Shown here: positions 48,395 through 60,605 of the stretch, piece by piece | Layout: each line of letters opens with the position of its first letter | How positions within the stretch are numbered: the first letter of the stretch is position 1 | Assembly: GCF_000208745.1 (NCBI RefSeq) | Contig: NC_030853.1 | Span: 18,669,986 to 18,733,985 of the forward strand | Direction of reading: 5' to 3' | Source of the DNA: Theobroma cacao | Taxonomy: Eukaryota; Streptophyta; Magnoliopsida; Malvales; Malvaceae | DNA: 64,000 nt | Made by a program: the position numbers and the translations under genes | The notes under the pieces: model-generated | The model's input: only the letters and a program-made list of their open reading frames with translations | The model's database searches: none | What the model was told of the DNA's origin: nothing

Positions 48395-49096
48395 ATGAAG
48401 ACACCTAGCTTCCTGCATTTCTTTGACCAACTTGGGTTTTTAGAAGAAGCAAGGAAAGAAGCAACTATATCACTAGTTCAGATAGCTGGAGAACAATATG
48501 GAGAATGTAACTTAGTAGGACGACCTATGGGGAAGATGGTTGGTGCATATAAGAACGCTATTGTGTTTACAGAGGCAAACATGTGTACACCTAATCCTTA
48601 TCATAATAAACCCCTCTATGTGGAAAGTACTATCAATGGATATCCTATTAGGAGAACATTCATTTATGATGGTTCCTTTGTGAATCTCATACCTTTATCC
48701 ACTTTGAAAGCTGTAAACATGGATTTGAAGAATTTACGTCGTCCTATGACCATCACTTCTTTTGATAACAAGGAGATTATAACTTTGGGGCAAGTAATAG
48801 TGAATTTTAAGATGGGGCCGATTCAAGATCAGACATGTTTCCATGTTATTGATGCAAATGTGGCTTATCATGCTCTAATTGGAAGAACGTTCTTGCATAT
48901 GCACAATATCATCCCTTCCTCACGTCATCAATGTATTAAGGGATATTGGAAAGGGAAGGTGGTTTTCATTCCAGCCACTAAAGCTCCATTTGAACGGCAT
49001 GAGGTGAGTTATACAAAGGCTTCTTTCTTTGAAGATCTAGCAACAAATGGAGAAATAGCTATTGTTAGACCTATCGGTGTTTCATTTTCGCGATGA
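48395..49096 (+). pseudogene. Element 1 aspartic protease region
   Basis: The retropepsin-like segment has IYDGSFVNLIPLSTL in place of the usual D-x-GSS-x-N-L, then YHALIGRTFLHMHNIIPSS, typical of Tat-type protease. The active-site loop is altered. The frame ends at a TGA at 49094-49096. Confidence 0.65.
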
Positions 49097-49270
49097 GAGG
49101 AGTATGTTAGGAATAAGGCAGAGAGTAGTGGCAAGAAAAAGGAACGAGGTGGGAAGAGAAGAAGGGAAAACACTTCCACATACAAAGAAGTAAATGAAGA
49201 AAAAAAGTTTAATGGGGTAACTTCCTATGCACGTGAAGATGAAAAAATTGTGTATTACTTATGATGGGAC

Positions 49271-50971
49271 GTGGGGTTTGGGGAAACATCTTCTCCTGAT
49301 CTCAAACTTTGGAAACCACCGGATACATCACCATCATGTTTCCAAGTAGAAGCAGAGAAGGAAAAAGTACAGAAAGTATTACCCACGAAAGAACAACTTT
49401 CAGATCAACCCAAGCCTCAAGGGGATGAGTTGGAAGAAATAAATATGGCAGAAGAAGGAGAGACAAGTAAGCCACTCTTCATAAGCAAGAGTCTTTCTGG
49501 TGAACAAAATGTTATGCTAATTGAGTTGTTAAGAAAATTCCAAGATGTGTTTGCTTGGACTTATGAGCAGATGCCTGGACTGGATGAGAATCTCATTACT
49601 CACGAGTTACACATTTCTCCACAAAGCAAGCCAGTGAAACAACATGCTCGTGTATTTCATCATGAGATAGAGGACCAGATAAAGAAGGAGATTAACAAGC
49701 TTCTCAAGGTTGGATTCATCAAACCCATACATTATTCTACTTGTCTAGCAAATGTAGTTCTTGTGAAAAAGAAGAATGGAACAATTCGGGTGTGTGTAGA
49801 TTTCAGAGATTTGAACAAGGCATGCCCAAAAGATGATTTTCCTCTTCTTAATATTGATACTTTAGTGGATGCTACAGCTGGTCATGAGATGTTTTCCTTT
49901 ATGGATGGGTTTAGTGGATACAACCAGATAAAAATGGCACGAGAAGATGCAGAGAAAACAACTTTCAGAACTCCATTTGGTAATTTTTACTACACTGTAA
50001 TGCCATTTGGATTAAAGAATGCAGGTGCAACCTATCAACGTGCCATGACAACTATCTTCCATGACATGATGCATGATTGTATGGAAGATTATGTGGATGA
50101 TATAGTAGTGAAATCCAAAAAGGCTTTTAATCACTTTAAAGATTTGAAAAAAGTATTTGAACGGTGTAGAAAGTATAATCTCCGCATGAATCCTTTAAAG
50201 TGTGCATTTAGAGTAACAGTTGGGAAATTCTTGGGTTTTGTGGTTCACAGAAAAGGTATAGATGTTGATCCTGCAAAAATAAAAGCTATTCAATCCATGC
50301 CATCTCCAGTGAATCAAGAACAACTCAAAAGCTTGTTGGGAAAAGTCTCTTATATTAGGAGATTCATTCTAGCTTTAAGAGAAATCATTGTGCCATTTCA
50401 AGCCTTACTTAAGAAAGGTGTTCCATTCATATGGGGTGAACCACAACAACAAGCATTTGAGAAGATTAAAAAGATTCTTATTTCTCCTACAACGATGATC
50501 ATGCCTATCAAAGGAAAGCCAATGATGTTGTATTTGACTTCTACTCCATACTCAATTGGTGCCTTACTTGTACAGAAAATGGATGGAGAAGAAAAACCTG
50601 TGTACTACCTTAGTAGATGCTTACACAGAAGTGAGTTGAATTATCCACCTATGAAAAAACACTGTCTTGCTTTAGTCTATGCAATTCAAAGGCTTCGACA
50701 CTATTTCTTGGCACACAAGCTTATAATCGTGACAAAGTCTGATCCCATCAAGTTTTTACTTTATAAGCCAGTTCTATCTGGAAGAGTAGCAAAGTGGCTT
50801 CTTTTATTGGGAGAATTTGATGTATCAGTTGTTCAGCTAAAAGCTATCAAGTCTCAAGCACTTTCAGATTTGTTACCATATTTTCCATCTCAGTTTGAAG
50901 AGGTTATTCCTGATGCCATTCCAGCTGAATTTCATGAAAAAGTGTGCGCAGTAAATATAGAAGAAGGATAG
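49271..50971 (+). pseudogene. Element 1 reverse transcriptase and RNase H
   Basis: A 566-codon open stretch. RT motifs: KKKNGTIRVCVDFRDLNKAC, FMDGFSGYNQI, MPFGLKNAGATYQRAM and catalytic YVDD. The RNase H follows (YLTSTPYSIGALL, KPVYYLSRCLH). The domain itself is intact, but it is cut off from its neighbours by stops on both sides (49262-49264 and 50969-50971). Confidence 0.85.
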
Positions 50972-51643
50972 TGGAGTTTATACTTTGATGGTTCTTCAAA
51001 CAGTTTTGGAGGAGGTGCCAGAATAGTTCTTATTCCTCTGGGTAGAAAAGATAACTCCACGATGCAAAGTTCTAAATTAGTTGTCTCTCATTTGAGTAGA
51101 GGTCACATATCTTTGGAGGGAAAAGGTCTTCGTGTCTTGGAAGCACCAAGTGAAGATGGGAATTTCTTGATTTCATGTTTAGAGTTAAACTCTTTTGAGT
51201 CAAGTAGAGAACCTATCTCGTTAGCTTTCAAGCTAGATTTTCAATGCACAAATAATTAAGTTGAGTATGAAGCACTAGTTTTGGGGTTGTATACGACAGC
51301 AACGATTGGAATAAGCAATCTTTGCATCCATGGGGATTCTAATCTTATTGTAAAGCAGACTAATGGTGAGTTTTCTTTGAAAGAACCAATACTTGCTTCT
51401 TACAAGACTCTTGTTCAGTCTTTGTTAGAGAAATTTCAAACGGTGAGATGTGAACATACTCTGAGAACAACGAACCATTATGCAGATGCCCTTACTACTT
51501 TGGCTTCTAAAATCCGTATTTCGGAGAAAGAACGAAGTATTCCTATAGTTGTACTTAAGAGGACTATCTCATGTCCATCTAGTGAGCTATTACGACCTCC
51601 AATTTATAAGGAAGAGGATTGGCAAAAACCCATCATAAAATAG
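50972..51643 (+). pseudogene. Element 1 second (plant archaeal-type) RNase H
   Basis: It starts LYFDGSSNSFGGGARIVL, has FQCTNN then a TAA and VEYEALVLGL, then IHGDSNLIVKQTNGEF and NHYADALTTLASKI. This is the additional RNase H of the Tat lineage. About 45 extra residues separate the first strand from the CTNN block compared with the family layout I know. Confidence 0.72.
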
Positions 51644-51773
51644 CTGCTTAACCCTGGTTCTACTGCTATTCCGCGCTTAAAGCACTACATTTTGATTTAT
51701 GGTACACTTTACCACAAAAGGAAGTAATGGAATTCTAGCAAGATGCGTTTCTTAGGAAGAGGCAAAAGAAAGA

Positions 51774-53192
51774 TTGAGAATAGCCCATAAACAATGGTGT
51801 GGCGAGGAAGGACCACCTTTACATCGCTTAATCCAAAGAGCAAGATATTTTTGGCCATCTATGTCCAAAGATGCTTTACAGCTTCAAAAGGCTTGCATTA
51901 GATGTTCTGAACCACTAGATGTACAAGAGTGTAATTTTGTGGGAAGTGCTGGTGATTGGCGTAGGCCTTATATTGATTTTCTCCAAAATAGAATTTTACC
52001 AGCTAACTTTCAAGATGCAAGACAACTCAAGAGAAAAGCTCAACGTTTTTTTCTTAAAGGAAATGACTTGTTTAGGCTTTCATTTGCAAGAACATCATTG
52101 AAATGTGTTTCCCCAGCTGATGTCAATCCATTGTTAGCAGAAGTGCATGCAGGTAGTAGTGGGGAGCATAAAGGTGGAAGGAAACTTTATCAGAAGCTTT
52201 TGGATCTTGGGTATTATTGGCCTACTATGGAAGCAGATATAGTGAATTATGCAAGGAAGTGTTATCCGTGTCAGATTTATGGGAATGCTATACATGCTCC
52301 GGCTGTACAACTTCATAGCATCATTACTCCATGGCCATTCCATACTTGGGCATTTGATTTGATTGGACCTATCAATCCTCCTTCTAAAGGATATACTTGG
52401 ATATTAGCAGCAACAAAGTGCTTTACTAAATGGGTGGAAGCTATCTCTTTGAAGAAGGCGACTAGTCCAGCTGTAGTAAATTTCATCAAGGAAAACATCA
52501 TTTGTAGGTTCGGTATACCTAGGCGTATTCTTTCAGATAATGGTACTCCATTCATTAATGCTGGTGTAAGGGAATTACTTGCTCTTTACGATGTGGATCA
52601 TGTGAAGTCTACTCCTTACTATCCGAAAGGAAATGGTCAAGCTGAAGCTACTAACAAGACTTTACTTAAAGTACTTAGTAGAATGGTGCATGAAGAACCA
52701 AAGATGTGGCATGACGCACTTTCAGTAGCATTATGGGCATATAGGATTTCCAAGCGTGGACTTACGAAGGCAACTCTTTTTTCACTAGTATATGGAACAG
52801 AGGCAGTGCTACCTGCGAAAATTTTAGTTCCGTTTGTAAGATTAGCTCTAGACGCTGAACTTGATAATGATAATTTATGAATGTTAGAATTGGAAGCATT
52901 GAAAGAAAGAAGAGATAGAGCAAAGAAGAATTTATCAATCTATCAAAGAAGGTTGAGTAGAGCTTATGACAAGCTAGTGAAGAGGAGGAATTTTGAAGAG
53001 AGAGATATGGTGTTACGCGCAGCTGAGCATATTAGAAGAGGAACCCCATCTTCTAAATTCAGCCTAAAATGGGAAAGACCATATATTATTCTTGAGGTGA
53101 ATGAAAGTGGATATTGCAAATTGATAAATTCTAAGAACAACACCATCATTGCTCCAATCAATTTTCAATATATAAAGAAGTATCATGTATGA
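51774..53192 (+). pseudogene. Element 1 integrase
   Basis: The zinc-finger region (EVHAGSSGEH to CYPCQ) is followed by an intact D,D,E core: AFDLIG, LSDNGT, and GQAEATNKTL 36 residues later. A TGA at 52878-52880 separates the C-terminal part (ERRDRAKKNLSIYQRR onward), which stays in frame after it. No chromodomain. Confidence 0.82.
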
Positions 53193-53264
53193 GGTTCTAA
53201 CTCCACTCTTTGTTGTATGCAAAATACATGATTTACTCTTTCGCAATGAAAGGCATTTCAGGAG

Positions 53265-53520
53265 CAGCTTCATCGCTTTTATATTGGCTGTGTTTTACTA
53301 TTTATAATTTAGTCGCTAACTTCATTGCTTATATCTTGGCTGTAATTATATTATTGGTCGCAAGCTGTATCGTTTAATCTTTGACCATAATTAATGATTA
53401 ACATTTCAACCGCTAGCTTTAACGCTCATAATTTGGCTATAATGATAGTATGTTATTGGTCACAAGCTTCATCGCTCATCTTTAGCCTTACCTTATTACT
53501 CACAAATTGGCCATAGCTCT
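53265..53520 (+). repeat. Degenerate 50-bp tandem repeats in the element 1 3' UTR
   Basis: Five diverged units each carry a gtcgc/gtcac-aagct, a ttcatcgct or ttaacgctc, and a ttggct or tttgacc block. They sit between the integrase stop and the polypurine tract. Confidence 0.65.
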
Positions 53521-53540
53521 TATGTCATTCCCCTTTTGTG

Positions 53541-53552
53541 GAAAAGGGGGGG
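53541..53552 (+). other. Polypurine tract of element 1
   Basis: GAAAAGGGGGGG A at the end of the element 1 3' UTR, the expected plus-strand primer. A 3' LTR should begin immediately after but does not. Confidence 0.65.
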
Positions 53553-53558
53553 ACGACC

Positions 53559-54183
53559 TGATGGCAAGGGTTGAGGCTCGGGAGGGGGTGAGCCAACTTG
53601 AAGATGGGCGAGCAATAACGGCTGGAACCCTTACTTGACGTCGAGAGGCTCGAAGGCATCGGCACCCATGGGCAGACTAAGTGAACGAGTTAGCGGACAA
53701 GCAGTGTGCGTGGGCTAGCACGTAGACGGGGAGCGCAGGTGCTCAGGAAATTGACACGCAGCTGAGCTGGCAGACTGGGGCGTAGCAGGAGCGCGCAAAC
53801 TACCCAGGCAGACTGCCAGAAGCGTGGGAAGCATTGGCCAGCCCGAGGCCTATGGGGCAGCCGTTGCCTACCGTTGGCTATAGTGCCAAGGGTGCGTCAG
53901 ATGGGCCCAACAGAGGCCAAAATAGCCCCTAGCTATTCTAGACTGCCTTATGACGGCTCCAAGAGGTCTTAAGCTATATAAACCCTTGAGCCCCCTTATT
54001 TAGGACTAATGACTCTTGTATTGAAAATTCTCTCAATAAAAACTCTCTCTTTGTTCTCTTATCTCTCTTGTGCTTGCCATAATCGATCATAACTAGCTAA
54101 CTTGAGGAGGCTGCTAGCCTTTCTAACCCCTTTTAGCAAGGCAAAGACTAGACCGCACGGGTCAAGAGAAAACCCCCGTGACA
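53559..54183 (+). repeat. Putative 5' LTR of Ty3/Gypsy element 2
   Basis: GC-rich sequence bounded by TGATGGCAAGGG on the left (inferred) and CCCCCGTGACA on the right, next to a clear primer site. TATA-like tatataa at about 53975, with a polyadenylation-type tract downstream. The left border cannot be confirmed because the partner LTR is absent. Confidence 0.5.
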
Positions 54184-54185
54184 CT

Positions 54186-54197
54186 TGGTATCAGAGC
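54186..54197 (+). other. Initiator-Met tRNA primer-binding site
   Basis: TGGTATCAGAGC is the classical plant retrotransposon primer site complementary to the 3' end of initiator methionine tRNA. It begins 3 nt after the LTR 2 right border. Confidence 0.88.
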
Positions 54198-54201
54198 GGT
54201 A

Positions 54202-57200
54202 ATGGCAAACACGAGGTTTGAAGTGAGAACCGAAGGTGTTGCTTCCACCCTCGATACAAGGGAGACACGTCCAGGTAGGGTGAAGAGGAAGTCCATCTCG
54301 AGAGACCTCATAGTCGCGGTAGAGTCCAAGCTGTCCCACCAAGAGGAGCGTGTGGCAGAGCTGGTTGACCGTTGGGAGGCGGAGGAGGCTCGGAGGGATG
54401 GGTGCGAGGAGCACATGGCCGAGCTATGAGAGGAGCTGCAGGCCGTGATCAATGAGACCCTCGAGGCACTAACCCAGCGTGATGCTAGGCGAGAGGTTGA
54501 GGCCGAGTAGCTGCGACCGGAGATGAGCGAGCTAAGGCTCGAGCTCGAAGCTTGCAAGGCACTCCTTGGTGGAGGATTGCTGGCCGTACAGCCGTCTAGC
54601 AAAGTGGACATCCCCAAACCGAAGGAGTTCAAGGGCCAACGGAATGCCCAAGACTTCGACAATTTCGTGTGAGGGATGGAGTAATACTTCCGGGCCACTA
54701 ACATTGCCGATGATGGTAAAAAAATCAGCACTGCTTCGATGTATCTTACTAACTTGGCGTGTTTGTGGTGGCGCAAGAGGTGTGACGAGAGGCACGGTGG
54801 AGCAGCCATTTTGACGTGGGCTGACTTTGTGCGAGAGTTGAAGGCACAATTCTACCCCGAATATGCGCAAGATGAGGCGCAGGGTAAATTAAGACGTCTA
54901 ACGTAGTAAAGGGGAGTTCGGGAATATGTGAGGGAGTTCACCGAACTCATGCTGCAAATCAACGACCTAAGAGAGCAGTAGGCCTTGTTTTGTTTCCTTG
55001 ATGGGCTAAGGCCGTGGGCAAGACAGGAGCTCTAACATCGAGGGGTCCAAGACATCACTGTTGCGATGGCTGCAGTAGAGTCCCTGATTGAGTTTCGCAA
55101 GGGGGATGCAGAGAAGGATGCGAGGAAAGGCAAGGCCAAGGTGAATGCTACTGCCAAGCCGCTGTAGAGGGGCACTACCAGCGGGCAAGGTAGCATGCGG
55201 GGTACTAAGCAAGGCAACCGTGCGGAGGATAAGGGCAGGAGGGCCCTGACATGTTTTCTGTGTGACAGACCACATGTGGTCTGAGACTGCCCCAAGAGGG
55301 CTAAGCTATCTGTCATCATCCAAGAGGGGGAAAATGAGGGGCAACAGTAGCGAGATTCTTTGAGATTGGGCACCATGATGCTGGCAGCACTGAAACAGCA
55401 CAAGCCGAGTCGTAGCAAAGGCCTGATGTTTGAGGACATAATGGTGGTGGGCAAGAAATTGAATGCGCTGGTTGACACGGGAGTAAGCGATCTGTTTGCA
55501 TCGGTCGAGACAGCCAAGATGCTGGGGTTGGACACCAAGGCTGGGGTAGCGAGCATTAAGACTGTCAACAGTAAGGAGGTCCCCACCGTTGGCATCGTAA
55601 GCAACATGGATGTGCGGCTAAGTGAGTGGGTCGGTAAGGAAACCATCGAAGTTATTCCTTTGGATGATTATGATTTTGTGATTGGTTTGGATTTTCTTGA
55701 TCGAATAAATGGCATGGTTGTCCCATTCTTGAGCTACATTGTGATCCTTGACCCGCGGGGTCAATGTGTGGTGCCAGTGAGGCACGGGCAGCAATCTGTG
55801 ACCACGACGCTGAGCGCCATACAACTAACGGATGGTGTGCTTAGGGGCGAGGAGACCTTTGTAGCCACGCTGTCCCTGAGAGAGGGCGAGCCGAGCGAGG
55901 CAGCACCTGTGCAGAGTGAGGTAGCGGACGTGTGGACCAGTATGCGAATGCCATGCTGGCCAAGCTCCTTGCCGCCTGAGCGCGAGGTGGACCACAAGAT
56001 TGAGCTTGTGCTGGGGCACAGCCACCCGCGAGGGCAACTTACCAAATGGCACCCCCAAAGCTAGCCGAATTGCGATGGCAGCTTACGGAGTTGATTGAGG
56101 CAGGCTTCATTCGGCCAAGCAAAGCACCCTATGGTGCGCCTGTCCTCTTCTAGCGGAAGCACGATGGGACGCTGCGGTTGTGCATCGACTACCGAGCACT
56201 CAACAAGCTAACCATCCGAAACTACTATTCGATCCCCAACATCTCCGAGCTATTCGACCAGCTAAGTGAGGCTCGGGTCTTCTCCAAACTTGACCTGCGG
56301 TTCGGGTACTACCAGGTGAGGATTGCCGAGGGGGACCAAGAGAAGACTGCCTGCGTGACGCCCTACGGCAGGTTCGAATTCCTAGTTATACCCTTCAGCC
56401 TAACCAACGCCCCCAAGACGTTTTGCACGTTCATGAACAAGGTATTGTCATCTTTCCTTGAAAAATATATGGTCGTATACCTTGATGATATTGTCGTTTA
56501 TAGCAGGACCATGACGGAGCATGTGGGGCACTTACGAGCTGTGTTTGAGCGCCTATGGCAACACCAACTGTACGTAAAGCGGGAGAAGTGCTGCTTTGCT
56601 CAATCGGAGATCCCCTTCCTCGGCCACATCATTGGGGGAGGCCGAATTAGGATGGATGCAACCAAAGTCTGAGCTATCAACGAATGAGAGTAGCCCACCA
56701 GAGTGACCGAGCCGCTAAGTTTCTTAGGACTAGCCAACTACTACCTCAAGTTCTTACGGGGCTACTCGAACATCGCAGCACCCTTGACCGACTTGCTGCG
56801 CAAGGACGACACATGGCGATGGAGTACCGAGTGTGAGTAGGCGTTTTAGCGACTGAAACAGGCGATGATCGAGGAGCCTGTGCTGCGCCTGCCAAACCCG
56901 AGTGTGCGGAATGAGGTGCACACTGATGCGTCGAACTATGCCATAGGTGAGGTGCTCATGCAGCAAGGCCACCCAGTGGCATATGAGAGTCGAAAGCTCA
57001 ATGACACCTAACGGCGCTACACGGCTCAAGAGAAAGAGATGACAGCGGTAGTGCACTGCTTGAGGGTGTGGCGGCACTACTTGCTAGGGGCACGGTTCGT
57101 GGTGAAGACAGACAACATAGCTAACAACTTCTTTCAAACCCAAAAGAAGTTGACCCCCAAGCAAGCTAGGTGGCAGGTGTACTTGGCAGAATTTGACTTC

Positions 57201-57648
57201 ACCTTGAAGTACAAGCCGGACGCCACCAATCGGGTTGCTGATGCCCGAGCTGCAAGGCAGAACTGGCAGCCATCAGCCAGGCGCAGGATGAGTTGCTGGC
57301 CAGGATTTGTGCGGGGCTTGCGAGAGATGCCACAGCACAGGCCATCATCAAGTGTGCTAGGGAGGGAAAGACACGACGATTTTGGGTCGATGGGGACCAG
57401 CTCATGACCAAGAGAACTCGAGTCTATATGCCAAAGACCGAGGGGCTATGCAAGGAGATCATGCGGGAGCACCACGATTCCTTGTGGGTGGGACATTCAG
57501 GCACCGAGCGAACTAAGGCATTGATCGCGGCACGCTACTACTGGCCCAAGCTGTCCGAGAATGTTGAGACTATTGTGCGGACATGCTTGGTCTGCCAACA
57601 AGACAAGGGCGAGTAGCAGCAGCCAACAGGCCTGCTCGAACCCTTAGA
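54202..57648 (+). pseudogene. Ty3/Gypsy element 2 gag-pol, truncated in integrase
   Basis: Gag begins MANTRFEVRTEG, with a coiled-coil stretch, PKPKEFKGQR and a zinc knuckle CFLCDRPHVVRDC. Protease has LVDTGVSDLF. RT has LCIDYRALNKLTIRN, SKLDLRFGYYQ and YLDDIVVYS. RNase H has VHTDASNYAIG. Integrase keeps only its zinc-finger part (HHDSLWVGHSG to CLVCQQDKGE) and breaks off near 57648. About 15 in-frame stops and at least two frameshifts (near 56035 and 57240) interrupt it. It is much richer in G and C than its surroundings. Most stops replace Gln, Arg or Trp codons. Confidence 0.82.
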
Positions 57649-58793
57649 ACTTTACATGAAAAAGCTCGCGGCATGTCACTTAAAGAACTCTTCAAAAGCT
57701 AGAGAAAGACATGACACAAGTCAAAGTCATAATACAAGCATAAGTTAAAAAAAAAAAAAACCCAAGTAAAAAGCTTACCAAAACACAATAAAAGTCAAAG
57801 TCAATTTATATTAAAATAAATAAATAAATAAAAAAATATATATATAGAAAGACATGCCGTTCATTTTGTTAGTTTTTATGCAAAACAAAAGACAAGTCAA
57901 AGTCAAATTATATTAAAAAAATGAATTTCTTTTGCTTAGTACTTGCAACACTCCAAAGGCCAAGAAACGCATCTTGTGCTGTTAACAAATAAAAAAAAAA
58001 AGCAACAAAAAGCTGATATACATCAGCTTTTATTCACCTCTCTTTACTTCAGTTTTTATTTGTTTCTTTATTTTAATGTTTCACATGGAAGAATTATACT
58101 TCAAAACAAAAAGAAGATTCAAAAGGAAAACAATCAGAGCATCAAAAACAAGCTTTTAAGGCAAAAAATCAATTCAATAAAAAAAAATTTTTTTTCCTTG
58201 ACATGCTTGCTTGAATTATTTTACATCATGACTTGAAACAAATCCTTGATTTACCCAGATAATTTTCTTCCAAACATAAATAATTCTTATTTTGAACTTT
58301 AAAAAAAAATCAAACAATTTACCTGTCTATTTAAATATATACATAAAAAAAAATCTCTTTTAATTAAAAAACTTCATCTCATGCATGAATTTTTTTTAAT
58401 TAAAAACAAAATTCATGCAGGGGGCAACAAAATGTAAGCAAAAGAAATTCAATTTTTATTCAAATTTTTTTGAAAAGCAAGAAAAATATAATAAAAATAA
58501 AGAGAGAGAGCAAACAAAAATTACAAGAAGAAGAAAAACTTACTTATTTGAAAAGATTCGCAAAAGAATCGACTTTGCTCTGAAATTTGTTTTGCTTTAT
58601 TTTGAATATGAATGAAGAAAATTGTTCATAATAACTTGATATTTATAAGTCACATAGAATCAAAGTTTTTATGAAAAAGATATTAAATGTTATTGCATAA
58701 TCAATAAAATATTAGAAATAGAATCAAGGTTTTTTATAAAAAAGATATTAAATATTATTACATAATCAATAAATATTACAAAAATATTGACAA
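57649..58793. other. AT-rich DNA after the truncation, no gene
   Basis: The phrase aagtcaaagtcaa recurs near 57718, 57791 and 57895. No terminus of either Gypsy element was found here. An assembly gap follows. Confidence 0.5.
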
Positions 58794-59773
58794 NNNNNNN
58801 NNNNNNNNNNNNNNNNNNNNNNNNNNNNNNNNNNNNNNNNNNNNNNNNNNNNNNNNNNNNNNNNNNNNNNNNNNNNNNNNNNNNNNNNNNNNNNNNNNNN
58901 NNNNNNNNNNNNNNNNNNNNNNNNNNNNNNNNNNNNNNNNNNNNNNNNNNNNNNNNNNNNNNNNNNNNNNNNNNNNNNNNNNNNNNNNNNNNNNNNNNNN
59001 NNNNNNNNNNNNNNNNNNNNNNNNNNNNNNNNNNNNNNNNNNNNNNNNNNNNNNNNNNNNNNNNNNNNNNNNNNNNNNNNNNNNNNNNNNNNNNNNNNNN
59101 NNNNNNNNNNNNNNNNNNNNNNNNNNNNNNNNNNNNNNNNNNNNNNNNNNNNNNNNNNNNNNNNNNNNNNNNNNNNNNNNNNNNNNNNNNNNNNNNNNNN
59201 NNNNNNNNNNNNNNNNNNNNNNNNNNNNNNNNNNNNNNNNNNNNNNNNNNNNNNNNNNNNNNNNNNNNNNNNNNNNNNNNNNNNNNNNNNNNNNNNNNNN
59301 NNNNNNNNNNNNNNNNNNNNNNNNNNNNNNNNNNNNNNNNNNNNNNNNNNNNNNNNNNNNNNNNNNNNNNNNNNNNNNNNNNNNNNNNNNNNNNNNNNNN
59401 NNNNNNNNNNNNNNNNNNNNNNNNNNNNNNNNNNNNNNNNNNNNNNNNNNNNNNNNNNNNNNNNNNNNNNNNNNNNNNNNNNNNNNNNNNNNNNNNNNNN
59501 NNNNNNNNNNNNNNNNNNNNNNNNNNNNNNNNNNNNNNNNNNNNNNNNNNNNNNNNNNNNNNNNNNNNNNNNNNNNNNNNNNNNNNNNNNNNNNNNNNNN
59601 NNNNNNNNNNNNNNNNNNNNNNNNNNNNNNNNNNNNNNNNNNNNNNNNNNNNNNNNNNNNNNNNNNNNNNNNNNNNNNNNNNNNNNNNNNNNNNNNNNNN
59701 NNNNNNNNNNNNNNNNNNNNNNNNNNNNNNNNNNNNNNNNNNNNNNNNNNNNNNNNNNNNNNNNNNNNNNNNN
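58794..59773. other. Assembly gap (980 N)
   Basis: All N. Any open frame across it is an artefact. The missing 3' ends of the Gypsy elements or a TNL paralogue could lie here. Confidence 0.99.
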
Positions 59774-60344
59774 TAGTAATATATATACATATATATTGTT
59801 GGATATTTTCAATAATAATAAATGAAAGACATAATTTTACATTGAAAAAATAAAATAAAGAAGAGTTTTCTTCAAATAAAGAGGAAATAAAATTTAAAGT
59901 AATTTACATACTCGAACATTTGGTTCATTGATTGATACATAATCTCTTATCTAAAAAATAAAGTTTGAAATTCCTTTCTCCTAATTAATAAAAATTTAAA
60001 ATAGTTTGACTAAAATGGGTTAAAGTCCAAAATAAACAATAAATGAGCTTTGTAAGACTTGGTTGGTTTTGCAATTAATTAAATTAATAATATATTATAA
60101 TGACATTTGGACACATGGCACTTTTAATTTATTTTTAAATTACCAACACAGAAGTGTTTCTGCAATCAATAATTATAACTGTTGAAAACAGACAATCATG
60201 TCTATAGAAACAAATAGTCATGTTTGTTGATTTAAGGTATGCTTTCGAACTAAAACGAAAAAAAAAAACAATGCTTTTAAAACTATATATATATATGATA
60301 TGTATGAGCATTTAAAGGTACAATTGCAATATGATATTTCGACC
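59774..60344. other. AT-rich intergenic DNA
   Basis: No coding or structural feature was recognised. Confidence 0.45.
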
Positions 60345-60605
60345 AATATTACAGGCAAGCAATGCAACTATCAAAACTTTGATGGATGGATCAAGCTCAT
60401 TCTTTTTATTATTATTTCATTCTTTTTATTTTAGTTTCTTTTTCACTTTTTTGTCAACGTTTTTAACACTTTTTACTGCTTTAGATTGGGAATTTCCTAG
60501 TGAGCAAGCTTTCCGCTAGGCTAATGGGTCAAAGACGGTAGAAACACAATTTTTTTTTCTTTTCGGTCCTTTATTGTATGAAAGCGCGTTGCTCATCTTT
60601 CTTTT
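60345..60605. repeat. Second copy of the TNL upstream repeat
   Basis: Matches 45710-45946 in the same orientation (aatgcaactatcaaaactttgatggatgg and later blocks), with a 15-20 bp insertion before aatgggtcaaagacg. Confidence 0.75.

Larger units (their letters stand above)
45993..53552 (+). mobile_element. Ty3/Gypsy element 1, Tat-like, 3' LTR missing
   Basis: The order is 5' LTR, primer site, gag, protease, reverse transcriptase/RNase H, second RNase H, integrase, repeat-rich 3' UTR and polypurine tract. The additional RNase H and the lack of a chromodomain are marks of the Tat lineage. Directly after the polypurine tract the sequence switches to a different, GC-rich LTR. In-frame stops throughout show that it is inactive. 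Confidence 0.85.

Noticed and set aside
54148..56058. Several long minus-strand frames in element 2
   Set aside because: They are opposite-strand shadows of GC-rich gag-pol. The plus strand carries all retroelement motifs.
58690..59812. Long open frames of more than 300 codons
   Set aside because: They run through the block of N and are artefacts.
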